From assembly GCF_014651635.1 (NCBI RefSeq), contig NZ_BMXG01000018.1, positions 25,103-89,102 of the forward strand: a stretch of DNA of 64,000 nt. Direction: 5' to 3'. The DNA comes from Cerasicoccus arenae (GTDB lineage: Bacteria > Verrucomicrobiota > Verrucomicrobiia > Opitutales > Cerasicoccaceae). Under the pieces are notes generated by a model. It did not search any database, had not been told where the DNA came from, and was given only the letters and a program-made list of their open reading frames with translations. Shown piece after piece: positions 38,903-48,710 of the stretch. Every line of letters begins with the position of its first letter. Position 1 is the first letter of the stretch. The position numbers and the translations under genes were made by a program.

Positions 38903-39237
38903 AACCGACCTTTCCGCCCTGCTCGCTTAGGCGGCGATTCATCCGCAGTCTGCAACCGCTCCACCTCATCCAGAGATTGATATTTTGATTCGGGGAAGAG
39001 TTCGATCAGCCTAGATGGATCACCGAGCACCATCGCCACCTTGAGCAGACGCTCTAGAGAGATTTTGCCCGTTTGTTCGAAATGGCGGTACGTTGAAAAA
39101 GGAATCCCTGCTCGCTCGGCAAGGTCTTCCTGGGTGTAGCCCTGCTCAATCCGCAGCGATTTAACCCGTTCAATGGTCTCATTGATTGCTTCGCGTGGTG
39201 TTTTCAGAAGCCCATTCACAACCAAAATACTGTTCAT
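38899..39237 (-). CDS. HipB-like helix-turn-helix antitoxin
   Basis: 112 aa. XRE-type helix-turn-helix near residues 34-60 (YTQEDLAERAGIPFSTYRHFE). Long, Lys/Arg-rich C-terminal tail. Sits directly upstream of hipA as usual and should both neutralise HipA and repress the operon. Confidence 0.85.
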   Translation of the reverse strand: MNSILVVNGLLKTPREAINETIERVKSLRIEQGYTQEDLAERAGIPFSTYRHFEQTGKISLERLLKVAMVLGDPSRLIELFPESKYQSLDEVERLQTADESPPKRAGRKGRL

Positions 39238-39281
39238 TAATCGCCAAAAAGCAACTTAAATAACAATATTTTGTTTTTAAT

Positions 39282-40313
39282 TCACTCACCAACTTTGGCA
39301 AAAAACTCTTCGAGCACTTCGTAGCGTTTTTGGGCGATCCGTTCCTGCTTCACTTCATCGGCGCTACGCTGACGCTCGCGATCTGTCATGGCCCGGCGCA
39401 TTTTTTGCAGAGCAATATTCTGAAGCTGGCGAACGCGTTCACGGGTGACGTCGAACATCGCGCCCACTTCTTCCAAGGTCATTGGGTGCTCACCCTTCAG
39501 GCCAAATCGCAGGCGAATGATCTCCGCCTCACGCTCGTCCAACGCATCGATCATATCGTTGACGTCGGTCATCAGTGACTTGCCGCTCAAGGTCTGGAAA
39601 GGAGTCAAAGCGTTGTCGTCGCCCACCAACTCGCCAAGCTGGGTGCCGTCATCTTCGCCCACAGGTGCATCGAGGCTACTGGGCCGGATGCTGACGCTCT
39701 TTAAATGCGCGACCTTGCTGGGCGACATTTCCAAGACCAAACCGATTTCTTCGTCGGTCGCCTCTCGGTCCAGTTCCTCCTGAAGCTGCATCGCGGTCCG
39801 GCGGATTTTTGCGATTTTATCGACCAAGTGAACGGGCAAACGAATCGTCTTAGACTGGTTAGCCAGCGCACGCTTGATGGACTGCTTGATCCACCAGGCC
39901 GCATAGGTCGAGAGCTTACCGCCCTTATCCGGGTCGAAGCGTTCCACGGCCTTGATCAGGCCAATGTTTCCCTCGCTGATCAAGTCGAGCAGCGGCAGGC
40001 CAAAGTTGGCGTAATCGTAGGCGATTTTAACCACCAGGCGCAAGTTGGCCTTGATCATTTTTTGCCGGGACTTTTCATCCCCCTTCATAATCAAGCGGGC
40101 TAGTTGGACCTCCTCCTCCGGCTTCAATAGGGGTGTTTTGCCAATTTCCTGCAAATAAAGTTGGAGCGGTGTCTTTTCCGAATTGGGAAGCTCTTCAAAG
40201 GTTTCCGGCGCGGCGACACGCCCACGAGGCCGCCCAACAATCAATTCAGGCGCTTCGTCGTCACGAGGGACAGCGATCTTAGGGGCGGTTGCGACTGGAC
40301 GGTTTTCTGACAT
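39282..40313 (-). CDS. RNA polymerase sigma-70 factor, RpoD/RpoS-like
   Basis: 343 aa. Regions 1.2 (TPLQLYLQEIGKTPLL), 2 (ANLRLVVKIAYDYANFGLPLLDLISEGNIGL, cited in part; YAAWWIKQSIKRALANQSKTIRLP), 3 and 4 (MTLEEVGAMFDVTRERVRQLQ). Region 1.1 and the non-conserved insert are missing, so it is either a short housekeeping factor or an RpoS/SigB-like second primary-type factor. It should recognise TTGACA/TATAAT promoters, consistent with those found in the window. Confidence 0.85.
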   Translation of the reverse strand: MSENRPVATAPKIAVPRDDEAPELIVGRPRGRVAAPETFEELPNSEKTPLQLYLQEIGKTPLLKPEEEVQLARLIMKGDEKSRQKMIKANLRLVVKIAYDYANFGLPLLDLISEGNIGLIKAVERFDPDKGGKLSTYAAWWIKQSIKRALANQSKTIRLPVHLVDKIAKIRRTAMQLQEELDREATDEEIGLVLEMSPSKVAHLKSVSIRPSSLDAPVGEDDGTQLGELVGDDNALTPFQTLSGKSLMTDVNDMIDALDEREAEIIRLRFGLKGEHPMTLEEVGAMFDVTRERVRQLQNIALQKMRRAMTDRERQRSADEVKQERIAQKRYEVLEEFFAKVGE

Positions 40314-40669
40314 TGCAGCAGGAGTGAATTCAAACGCTCGTTAGAATCGACGCTATCAGTTGGTCGTTAAAAAGCAAGTTGCCTGACAAAATTATCGGCG
40401 AAAATTTGCCCTACTTAAATGACTGACTTTCAGGCTTTACCAAACACCAAATCAAGGTGAAGTGCACGGAATAATCATGACAAGTGAGTTCGAAAAACGT
40501 TCCTTCTTCCTCTGAAACTTGATCAATGCCACTCATCGGTGACAACGAAACTTTGCTCTAGTTTACATTTTGATCCGATTTCACCCGGAAAAAGAGCATA
40601 AAAGTATCAGTCGCGAAAACACCGATTATTCCGTAAGCCATTCATAATAAGCAAATTAGAAAAAAAGAG
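40314..40669. other. 356-bp intergenic region upstream of sigma factor
   Basis: AT-rich spacer between trpE and the sigma gene (both minus). I see no hairpin, dyad or coding sequence worth reporting. It must hold the sigma factor promoter, which I could not place. Confidence 0.5.
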
Positions 40670-42178
40670 CTATTTAGCCCCCCCTCCAAGTAACCGAGAC
40701 AAGGCAACCGCCTTCAGCATGCCCTTGGCCTTATTCACCGTCTCGTCGTACTCGCTGGCAGGAACAGAGTCCGCCACCAAACCCGCCCCAGACTGGATGT
40801 AGATTTTGCCGTCCTTCAACAGCGCCGTGCGAATCGCAATGCAGCTGTCGAGGTTGCCGTCGTAGCTGAAGTAGCCCAAAGCCCCCCCGTAAACACCACG
40901 CTGCTGCCCCTCCAGCTCAGATATGATCTGCATTGCACGGATTTTCGGTGCCCCGGATAACGTGCCCGCTGGGAACGTCGCACGCATAAGATCGAACGGC
41001 GTCTTGTCAGCCGCAAGCTGCCCCTCAACCTGCGATACAATGTGCATCACGTGGCTGTAGCGCTCGATAATCGCATAGTCGGCAACGTGGACGGACCCCA
41101 CCTCGCACACACGCCCAATGTCGTTGCGTGCCAAGTCGACCAACATCAAGTGCTCTGCACGCTCCTTAGCGTCGGCCAGAAGGTCTTTTTCCAGCTCGGT
41201 GTCTTCCGCTTCGTCCTTACCACGAGGGCGAGTCCCAGCGATAGGGCGTATCTCCACCTTGCCCGCTGTACTACGCACATGGACCTCCGGCGAAGCCCCA
41301 ACAACCGCGTAGTCACCCGTCTCCAAGCAGAACATATACGGCGATGGATTAACGAAACGAAGGGCCCGGTAAAGGTCTAAAGGAGGCTGTGGAAAGTCCG
41401 CCTCAAAGCGCTGCGAACCGACAACTTGAATAACGTCTCCAGAGCGAATGTATTCCTTGGTCCGCTCAACGATTTCCTCGAACTCCGGGCGGGTAAAATT
41501 ACCCGCTGGCACCTTAATATCTGCCGGGTCAACCTGTGCAAGCGGCATTGGCGCAAGCTGACTGCCCGAGGACAGTAAATCAATGATACGCTCGATCTCA
41601 GCGCAAGCAGCGGCGTAAATCGACTCAGGGGCGACGCCATCTTCTAGCCGCGCGTTGCTGACAATGCGGATAATTTGTTTGGCGTGGTCGAAAGCGACAA
41701 CAGTGTCCATCAGCGCAAACCACATCAATGGCATACCCAGCACATCCTCCGCTGCGGGGGGGACAGTGGGCTCGACGCGGTGGATATACTCATGGCCGAG
41801 AAAACCAACGGCACCGCCGATGAATGGTGGCATTCCTGGGATGGCGACTGCCTTCCATGGCGCAAGCGCCTCCTCGATCAACGTGAGGGGATCGGCGGGC
41901 GTCGGAATCTCCGAAGTCGAGCCATCGCGTTCGGTGATGACGGTCTTTTCCGGCCAAGAGGCGATGATTCGACGTGGGCTGCAACCGACAAAGCTGTAGC
42001 GTGAGATATGCTCCCCGCCTACGATCGACTCGAAAAGAAATGCAGGCGCATGTGCCCGCAGTTTTGAGTAAACCGAGACCGGCGTTTCGAAGTCTGCCGT
42101 CAGGTCCGCATACACGGGCACTAGGTCACCCGTTTGGGCTGACGCCAGAAAATCGTCCTTGGAGGGAAATACAGTCAT
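40670..42178 (-). CDS. trpE: Anthranilate synthase component I
   Basis: 502 aa. Converts chorismate to anthranilate in tryptophan synthesis. PIAGTRPRGKD supports TrpE rather than PabB; also DLARNDIGRVC and APKIRAMQIISELE. A G7 tract near the C-terminus (LGGGAK) and a C7 tract (VPPAAED) lie in the gene. No trpG or other trp gene is adjacent, so the amidotransferase is encoded elsewhere. Confidence 0.92.
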   Translation of the reverse strand: MTVFPSKDDFLASAQTGDLVPVYADLTADFETPVSVYSKLRAHAPAFLFESIVGGEHISRYSFVGCSPRRIIASWPEKTVITERDGSTSEIPTPADPLTLIEEALAPWKAVAIPGMPPFIGGAVGFLGHEYIHRVEPTVPPAAEDVLGMPLMWFALMDTVVAFDHAKQIIRIVSNARLEDGVAPESIYAAACAEIERIIDLLSSGSQLAPMPLAQVDPADIKVPAGNFTRPEFEEIVERTKEYIRSGDVIQVVGSQRFEADFPQPPLDLYRALRFVNPSPYMFCLETGDYAVVGASPEVHVRSTAGKVEIRPIAGTRPRGKDEAEDTELEKDLLADAKERAEHLMLVDLARNDIGRVCEVGSVHVADYAIIERYSHVMHIVSQVEGQLAADKTPFDLMRATFPAGTLSGAPKIRAMQIISELEGQQRGVYGGALGYFSYDGNLDSCIAIRTALLKDGKIYIQSGAGLVADSVPASEYDETVNKAKGMLKAVALSRLLGGGAK

Positions 42179-42312
42179 CGCAAACTGCTAACGCTGCAAA
42201 CCCTAGCGCCTGGGTCAATTTCGGATTTTGAGTTGCAGATTTAACTGGCCCAACTTTCCCAGTTGCTAAATGCGTGATGAGAAACGCGGATTGGCAGGTT
42301 TAGGGGGGGGAA

Positions 42313-43182
42313 TTAGGCCGCTTCCAGCTTTTCACGCACCGCTTGGATGAGAAAGTCCGGCGTCGAGGCCCCTGCGGTAAGGCCAACCGCGCTGTAGCGG
42401 CTTAGGCAGCTCAAATCGAGCTCATCGGGTGACTCAACATGAAAGGCAGGCAATCCCTGTTTCTCGACGAGTTTGGCTAACTTAATGGTATTGGCCGAAT
42501 GGCGTCCACCGACCACCACGATTGCTTCAACGCCTTGTCCAATCAGGTTAATAATATCTGACTGGCGCTCGCGCGTAGCGCCGCAAATGGTGTCAATCAC
42601 GACGGCTTCTGGAAAGCGATTTTGGAGCAGCGTCGCCAATCGTTGGAATTCGTCTACGAACATCGTCGATTGTGAAACGAGGCAGACTTTCTCGCCTAGC
42701 TCTGGCAGCGCAGCAATATCGTCCTCACCGCGAATGACATGACCACCCTGAGTTGCATAACCCAGAATACCAATAACTTCCGGGTGTTCTGGGTCACCAA
42801 AAATAACGACTTGGTAGCCCTTATTGGCGTGAAGCTTGACCTTGCCAGCGATTATCCCGACATCCGGGCAAGTCGCATCCTGAAATTTCATTCCAAGGCT
42901 TTTTAGGTAGGTTCGACGCTGGGGGGACACCCCGTGGGCACGCACAACCATAACACCGTCCTGCTCGCCGAGCTCAAGCGGCTTCTGGCTTTGGTAATCA
43001 CCCACTTCGCGGATACCCTCTTCTTCGAGTCTCGCCATCATCTGGCGATTGTGAATCAGCGGCCCATCAGTGTAGACAACACGTCCATCCCCCCCGGTGT
43101 TTTTCCGAGCGATCTCAATGGCGCGTTCAACTCCCCAACAAAACCCAGCGCTTTGCGCAATAATGACATTCACAAGAAGCAC
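42313..43182 (-). CDS. ispH: 4-hydroxy-3-methylbut-2-enyl diphosphate reductase
   Basis: 289 aa. Last step of the MEP isoprenoid pathway. Three Cys ligands of the iron-sulfur cluster appear in GFCWGVERAI, DATCPDV and DTICGATRERQ. No ATG is available at the start; GTG at 43182 or GTG at 43173 must serve. A run of eight C on the coding strand (42303-42310) begins two nt after the stop codon. Confidence 0.95.
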   Translation of the reverse strand: MLLVNVIIAQSAGFCWGVERAIEIARKNTGGDGRVVYTDGPLIHNRQMMARLEEEGIREVGDYQSQKPLELGEQDGVMVVRAHGVSPQRRTYLKSLGMKFQDATCPDVGIIAGKVKLHANKGYQVVIFGDPEHPEVIGILGYATQGGHVIRGEDDIAALPELGEKVCLVSQSTMFVDEFQRLATLLQNRFPEAVVIDTICGATRERQSDIINLIGQGVEAIVVVGGRHSANTIKLAKLVEKQGLPAFHVESPDELDLSCLSRYSAVGLTAGASTPDFLIQAVREKLEAA

Positions 43183-43322
43183 TATGGGCCTAAACTCACA
43201 TTGGTCAAATACTGTAACCCAATTTTACAAGAGAGTCGTTTGCATCAGAAATCCAACATAATCGGCAAAGAGTATATGCCTAAAAAGAGCAGTTATTTGG
43301 CGCGTATAACGCAAGACTAGCG

Positions 43323-43358
43323 CAAAAAATCGCCGCCCGGTAAAACCGAAGCGGCGAT
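43323..43358 (-). terminator. Intrinsic terminator of sugar isomerase gene
   Basis: Minus-strand stem ATCGCCGC (43358-43351) / GCGGCGAT (43336-43329) with 14-nt loop, then a T run (43329-43323). Confidence 0.88.
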
Positions 43359-43382
43359 CATCAATAAACTGTGCGAAACGAC

Positions 43383-44147
43383 TTAGGCTTCGACGAGGTT
43401 TTCCTTGATGTAGTCGAAGCTCATCTTGAGCGAGTCGAAAGGATCACCGGGGCAGACATCCTGCTCAACCATGAACCACTGGCAACCAGCTTCGTCGGCA
43501 GCAGCAATGATGCCCTTGAAGTCGAGGTTACCATAGCCAATTTCCGCAAATGTATGCTCATGGTGTCCAGTCATCTTGAAGTCCTTCAAGTGAATGAGTG
43601 GCGAACGGCCCTTGAGCTTACGGACCCATGCCTCTGGGTTGCAACCGCCTGCCTGCACCCAATAGGTGTCGAGCTCGGCTTGGATGGAGCATTCGCTATA
43701 AATCTTGTCGAGAATCGTCGTTTTGCCCATCCGTAAAAACTCAACCGCGTGGTTGTGGTAGGTCAGCACCATGCCTGCTTCCGTGAAGACTTTGCAGGCA
43801 TTTTCCAAATCGGCAATCAGCTCGTTCACCGACTGTTCGCTCTCGAAATCCACCCCGGCTGGAAATGGATAAGCGGTGTAGATGCAGCCCAATTCTTTAA
43901 GCTTCTGGACGGCTTTAGCAGGTTCCTTGCGAATAACCTCACCAGATTCGTGTGTGGCAGCAATCGTCAAACCGTTCTCGGCGCAAAGGCGCACAACTTC
44001 GCTGTTTTCGATCGGGCCAAAACCACTGACTTGCACAGCTTGATAACCGATTTCAGCAACCTTCTTGAGGGCCTGAGCAATGTCTTCAGGTGTCTTGGTG
44101 AACTCGCGCAAAGTGAATAACTGCGCGGCAACTTGATGGATTTTCAT
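43383..44147 (-). CDS. Sugar phosphate isomerase/epimerase (TIM barrel, AP-endonuclease-2 family)
   Basis: 254 aa. Pattern AALQLFTLRE-like start (HQVAAQLFTLREF), LTYHNHAVEFLR, QAELDTYWVQAGG, LIHLKDFK and WFMVEQD, with metal-binding Glu, Asp, His and Glu typical of xylose-isomerase-like epimerases. Cytoplasmic; substrate unknown. Monocistronic with a terminator. Confidence 0.85.
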   Translation of the reverse strand: MKIHQVAAQLFTLREFTKTPEDIAQALKKVAEIGYQAVQVSGFGPIENSEVVRLCAENGLTIAATHESGEVIRKEPAKAVQKLKELGCIYTAYPFPAGVDFESEQSVNELIADLENACKVFTEAGMVLTYHNHAVEFLRMGKTTILDKIYSECSIQAELDTYWVQAGGCNPEAWVRKLKGRSPLIHLKDFKMTGHHEHTFAEIGYGNLDFKGIIAAADEAGCQWFMVEQDVCPGDPFDSLKMSFDYIKENLVEA

Positions 44148-44268
44148 GGGTCTATGGGTCTATTGTTAATGAAAACAAATGGTCTAACCCGTGCCAGATA
44201 GAGGATGCAACCCAAAAATCAAACACGTGTAGGGTCCACTAGTTTAACAGCGTAATGAATAGAGTGGA

Positions 44269-44649
44269 TTATTGAGCCATATGAAAGCCCACGCTGGCGA
44301 GAGGCTTGTAGATAACAGTTAAGACAGCAATGAGGCCCAGGCCGAACGTCACCCACCACAGAGGCATCGCCATTTGCGGCTTACGACTGATAAACGCCGT
44401 CATCGCACCAAGTGCCAACCATACGCCTAACTTGATCATCGCCCAGCCGGGGAAGCCCCAGCCCATGCGTCCCAAGATACCGAAACCACCTAGCAGGATG
44501 AAGAACAGCCCCACTCCACTAGCGATCGCACCAAATTTCCGCCAAGAGACATTGTCTGGCTGGAGCGCCGCACGAGCGATTAGGCTACCGTAGCCAAGAA
44601 AAACGAGTAGGATGCCAGCGAAGTGCAGAAGATAATAGATTTTCAACAT
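44269..44649 (-). CDS. Small integral membrane protein, function unknown
   Basis: 126 aa with four hydrophobic helices (about 6-26, 40-60, 68-88, 95-115). No family recognised. A pyrimidine-rich leader built of repeated CTTTAATCTTT units (44658-44695) lies just before the start. Possibly co-transcribed with the upstream TTC38-like gene. Confidence 0.7.
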   Translation of the reverse strand: MLKIYYLLHFAGILLVFLGYGSLIARAALQPDNVSWRKFGAIASGVGLFFILLGGFGILGRMGWGFPGWAMIKLGVWLALGAMTAFISRKPQMAMPLWWVTFGLGLIAVLTVIYKPLASVGFHMAQ

Positions 44650-44657
44650 GCCGATAG

Positions 44658-44695
44658 AAAAAAGATTAAAGGAAAAAGATTAAAGATTAAAGGAA
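44658..44695 (-). repeat. Short imperfect tandem repeat in leader
   Basis: Three copies of AAAGATTAAAG (44661-44671, 44675-44685, 44682-44692; the last two overlap), ending about 9 nt before the start codon at 44649. On the mRNA this is a U/C-rich leader, a possible binding site for ribosomal protein S1 (inference). Confidence 0.5.
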
Positions 44696-44752
44696 TCCAC
44701 CTGACTCGATTTTCCACTTCTACCCGTATCTGGGTGCAGAACCCATCTACCG

Positions 44753-46072
44753 TTAATTGCACTTGGCCAGCATCAGACCATCGAGTGGTGTGCGGGCTTT
44801 CGCTGGAGCAATCAGATCGTAGAAAGCAAGTGCCTCCGCTTTGCGCCCCGACTCAGCTAAGGCATTGAAATGCGCCAACCGGAAAAGATCGTCCTGCGCG
44901 TCGCTCCCCCCTACCCGAGGAAGGAGTGTGGCAATCGGCTCGATCAGCGAAACTGCACGAGCAGCATCTCCCCTGCCCCAATGTCCGCACGCTTCCACAA
45001 AATCAGCACCGACCGGGAGCCAGATTTCGCGTGCTTCATAGTCATCCTGAGCGGCACGTTCCCGAGCGCGGGCAATGGCGAATTCTACCGCATCCGACTG
45101 CCCTGTCCGCGCCAGCGTATAGGCGTAGTGCCCCTCCAAGAAAGGGATGAGACACTCGCCAGCATGTGGGGCACACTTGGCCGCTACTTCTGCCCAAACG
45201 TCGTCCGCCGATTGGCCAGCCATATCCATGCGCCAAAGCAGCGCAATGGCATCAATCTGTTCGCCCACATCACCTGGACTCAGCCCCCAAATATCCTGAC
45301 GCAGCACACGATCGTTCGCTGCCCAATCCGTTTCTTCCAGATAAAATAATGCCTGATGCCAAGCGTTGTGAGCATGAATGCCACGGAGAGAGTTTTTCCA
45401 AAACGGGGCGAAGCGCTCCATTTCACGAACACCTTCCTCGATTTTCCCCGTGCGGATGAGCACATGTGCCAGCGTATGATGCGACCATGGTTGACTAGGG
45501 TCTTGCTCCAGAGATCGCTCTGCCGCCGCACGCGCCTCTTCGTAGCGAGCACTCAATTCAAAGGCGAATGACAGCATCGACAGAAAGCCGGGGTGGTCCC
45601 CATTTGCCTCTCGCAAACGCATCATGTGCCACAAGAATCGTTCCCCGCAATAATGTTGCCCAAAGCAGTAATAGAGAAACTCCGATACTTTCGCCGCCAC
45701 AAGGTCGCGCGGATGGTCAATCGTTAATGCCTCCAGCTTTTCCAGCGCGGCGTTATACTCGCTAAGCTGGAAGTGCTCGATTGATTCGACGAAAAGAATT
45801 TCTCGCGCACTCGCACCATAGAGGCAACGCCGAGCCTGAACCAGAAATGGTTTTGCCTCCTCAACCTGAGGTGCCGCCTGCGCGTAGAGCATGCCCAAGG
45901 CAGCATATGCCTGTATGAGCGGCGTTTCGGGGAATTGTTTGGCCTCAGTGAATATATCGACCAGTTGCGGCGTCAGCCCTAGCATATTGACCTCAAATCG
46001 CTCAATCGCCGCAAGTGCATCCAGCGATTCCGCCCATACAGACAAGCCCCGCTGCGTTTGATATTCTGGCAT
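44753..46072 (-). CDS. TTC38/StaR-like tetratricopeptide repeat protein
   Basis: 439 aa from the ATG at 46072. TPR-like helices with family features HHTLAHVLIRTGKIEEGVREM (cited in part) and HNAWHQALFYLEETD typical of the TTC38/StaR-like group. No signal peptide, so cytoplasmic. Function unknown; some relatives sit with antibiotic or lipid metabolism genes, not seen here. Upstream of the small membrane protein on the same strand. Confidence 0.8.
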   Translation of the reverse strand: MPEYQTQRGLSVWAESLDALAAIERFEVNMLGLTPQLVDIFTEAKQFPETPLIQAYAALGMLYAQAAPQVEEAKPFLVQARRCLYGASAREILFVESIEHFQLSEYNAALEKLEALTIDHPRDLVAAKVSEFLYYCFGQHYCGERFLWHMMRLREANGDHPGFLSMLSFAFELSARYEEARAAAERSLEQDPSQPWSHHTLAHVLIRTGKIEEGVREMERFAPFWKNSLRGIHAHNAWHQALFYLEETDWAANDRVLRQDIWGLSPGDVGEQIDAIALLWRMDMAGQSADDVWAEVAAKCAPHAGECLIPFLEGHYAYTLARTGQSDAVEFAIARARERAAQDDYEAREIWLPVGADFVEACGHWGRGDAARAVSLIEPIATLLPRVGGSDAQDDLFRLAHFNALAESGRKAEALAFYDLIAPAKARTPLDGLMLAKCN

Positions 46073-46159
46073 AGCAGGAACGTAATCGCCCAAGGCTGGA
46101 TTGCAACATTGAAGCTAAGTGCAAATCATCCACAAGCATAGCTGTAACATCACGCATCA

Positions 46160-46190
46160 TTGACATCAGCCTATCGTTAGCCAATACAAT
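46160..46190 (+). promoter_or_regulatory. Promoter of large secreted-protein gene
   Basis: TTGACA (46160-46165), 19 nt, TACAAT (46185-46190), then 5 nt to the ATG at 46196. The -35 to ATG distance is 36 nt. Confidence 0.5.
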
Positions 46191-46195
46191 CAAAC

Positions 46196-48703
46196 ATGCT
46201 TAAACGGCTCATATTGGCGTCACTGGTGGTATTACTGGGTGTCTGCATCTCCCATGCTGATCTCGAGAACTTTGTCGTCGATAAGAGAGCGATCTACTAC
46301 CAGACAGAACCAAGCATCGCTCTCGTCCCAGCCTATGGCGCTTACCTCGATTACTACTTTGATCTGGTTGGCAACCCCAATCTCTACAGTGCCAGTTTTT
46401 CAGCAAATCTCCACGAAGAACCGATCCAGTTCAAGGACGATTACCAGTGGCGCGGGTATCGCGCATTTAGCACGCTGACGAATTTGAAGAGCACATATCC
46501 CAACACCCAATTCTACGATTTCACTACTTGGCTCTTTGCCCAAGGCAACAAAGTCAGCCAAGGCATTTTTAGCTCACCGGCTAATTTTCCGGACTATGCA
46601 CCGGTAATAAATAATTACAACAACGCCCAATCGATCTTCGCTACCAGCAAGTTCACTTTCAGTATGCAAAGATCAGCCAGCGGATTCGCGGGGAGTGGTT
46701 TCGTTAACTACATACAGTTGACCCTCTTCGATCCAGTGACGCTCAACATCATCTATGACGGGCTGTACGACAAGTATGACCAGTTGCTCGATGTCCCTGG
46801 GAATACGCTAAGCAGCAACCGTAATTACTTCGCACGTATCCGGTACATCAGCCCAAGCGCACTCAACCCAGCCAGCAATTTTAGCGAGTACGCGGTGCTT
46901 TCGCGTTACCTACGGGAAACCTGGCTTCGCATTAGTACCACGGGCTCGGCACCAAGCCTCGTCCCGACCTTGTCCCGCAGCTACCACTGGGCGCAGGAGA
47001 GCGCAGACAACCTTTTCGCCACGCCTGACGAGAACGTCATCACGGTCAAGATTCCACGCCCAGCCTTAGACGACTTGGGCCAAGCGACCCTAAGCAGGCT
47101 AGACATCCGCCAAACATTTGAGCTTCCGGACAATGACGACCCTGACTACGCCTTTGCCCTCGACTTGACTGGCGACGACTTGGACAGCGGGTTGTTCTCC
47201 GTCGGCTGGCAATGGAACTCAGGTGTAACCCGTGCCGAAATCGCCAACTGCGATTGGCCAGCCCCCGCTATTGGCCCCGAAATCCTCAACTGGGAAGCTT
47301 GCCAAGAAATCGCGCCAATGGTCGATTTCACTGTGTCCGTTCAACAGCCTGACAATGCCCCGAATGACCTCAACGCCACGTTAGAATTTCGCGACTTGGA
47401 CGACGTTTTAGTAGCGACGGTCGAATCTACCGTCAATGCCAACGACGGCATAATCGAGGTGATCATCCCAGGAAACACCCTTAACGGAAGCCAAGATTTC
47501 ATCGCCAAACTAATCCTCGAACCGAACGCGATTCCCACAGTCGGAATTGACCAGAAAGTCATAAACATTGTCGAGTTCCCCATTGCAACGGACATGGCGA
47601 TTTGGCCAGGAGTGAAGTCCGCCGGGCTTTATCGTGGGTATTATTTTGATAACGAAACCGGAGAACCCGACACGTCCATTCGTGCAAGTTTTTCCGCGAT
47701 CATCACAGAAGACATCGCAGGTGATATCGATTCCGCCAGCATCGAACGCCAGATCACCAGCATCATTGTCCCCAAGGCCAGCGGAGAATATCAGCTGAGC
47801 CGCGTCCCCGTTATTGCCGACGAATTCAGGCTGAGCCGATACTTTACCAGCGAAAGTGCGATGCTGGATGATTACCCCAATGCCGTCTATCAATTGAAAA
47901 CAATCATTGATACTGAACAAAGCCAGGCGAATATTGCGCTTCAGGATTTACCCAACTCGGTACCGACCATTCAGGTAAACACCAACTACTTCCAGGACGG
48001 CCTCGACCCAAGCCTTCCCATTGCCATCAACTGGACCGGTATCGACGCTTCGGGCGACAACGTGACCGTCGAAGTGCGCGTAAATAGCCAGACGCCCAGT
48101 GCCTCAGAAAATGAAGTCGATGTGATTCGATTAGAAAACATCGCGGCTGACGGATTAAGCGGGTTCATCCCAGCCAATATTTTGCCGGCTAATACTGAGT
48201 TTAACATCTACATTGTCTTCCGCCGCAACCTGCAAGTTAACTCAACACAATTTGCCGATGCGGAAATCATTCTCGGCGATGAACACTTCACCAACGCAAC
48301 GCTGACAACCAGCTCCGCGAACTACCACAACTGGCTCGCCAACTTTCTCAATGAAGAACAGCTAAACGACCCTGCCTACACTTTGCCAACGGCCAATCCA
48401 GACGGCGATCCGTTTAATAACATTCAGGAATACGCGCTGAATTTCAATCCGCTGACACCGTCCACTCCACCGCAAATCAACGACGTCGGCTCGTCTTATC
48501 TCTATGAATTCAACTGGCGTTCCGACAATCCGTTGCTCAATTACGAGGTAGTGTACTCGATAACACTCATCCCCCCATTCACGCCCTATGACGGGACGCC
48601 AAGCATCATTTCTGGTAATCCCTATAGCCTAGTCCGCCTGACTTTCCCCGGTAGTACACGGCTCTTCATTCAGTTGATCCTTAACTACGGCACGGCGGAA
48701 TAA
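46196..48703 (+). CDS. Large secreted protein, function unknown
   Basis: 835 aa. Signal peptide MLKRLILASLVVLLGVCISHA. The body is beta-rich, with several Ig-like or jelly-roll-like segments by pattern. Near the C-terminus LPTANPDGDPFNNIQEYALNFNP follows the N-P-D-G-D motif seen at the ends of many large secreted verrucomicrobial proteins. No PEP-CTERM signal and no catalytic motif recognised. Probably an exported adhesin-like or glycan-binding protein (inference). Confidence 0.7.
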   Translation: MLKRLILASLVVLLGVCISHADLENFVVDKRAIYYQTEPSIALVPAYGAYLDYYFDLVGNPNLYSASFSANLHEEPIQFKDDYQWRGYRAFSTLTNLKSTYPNTQFYDFTTWLFAQGNKVSQGIFSSPANFPDYAPVINNYNNAQSIFATSKFTFSMQRSASGFAGSGFVNYIQLTLFDPVTLNIIYDGLYDKYDQLLDVPGNTLSSNRNYFARIRYISPSALNPASNFSEYAVLSRYLRETWLRISTTGSAPSLVPTLSRSYHWAQESADNLFATPDENVITVKIPRPALDDLGQATLSRLDIRQTFELPDNDDPDYAFALDLTGDDLDSGLFSVGWQWNSGVTRAEIANCDWPAPAIGPEILNWEACQEIAPMVDFTVSVQQPDNAPNDLNATLEFRDLDDVLVATVESTVNANDGIIEVIIPGNTLNGSQDFIAKLILEPNAIPTVGIDQKVINIVEFPIATDMAIWPGVKSAGLYRGYYFDNETGEPDTSIRASFSAIITEDIAGDIDSASIERQITSIIVPKASGEYQLSRVPVIADEFRLSRYFTSESAMLDDYPNAVYQLKTIIDTEQSQANIALQDLPNSVPTIQVNTNYFQDGLDPSLPIAINWTGIDASGDNVTVEVRVNSQTPSASENEVDVIRLENIAADGLSGFIPANILPANTEFNIYIVFRRNLQVNSTQFADAEIILGDEHFTNATLTTSSANYHNWLANFLNEEQLNDPAYTLPTANPDGDPFNNIQEYALNFNPLTPSTPPQINDVGSSYLYEFNWRSDNPLLNYEVVYSITLIPPFTPYDGTPSIISGNPYSLVRLTFPGSTRLFIQLILNYGTAE

Positions 48704-48710
48704 CCGACAT

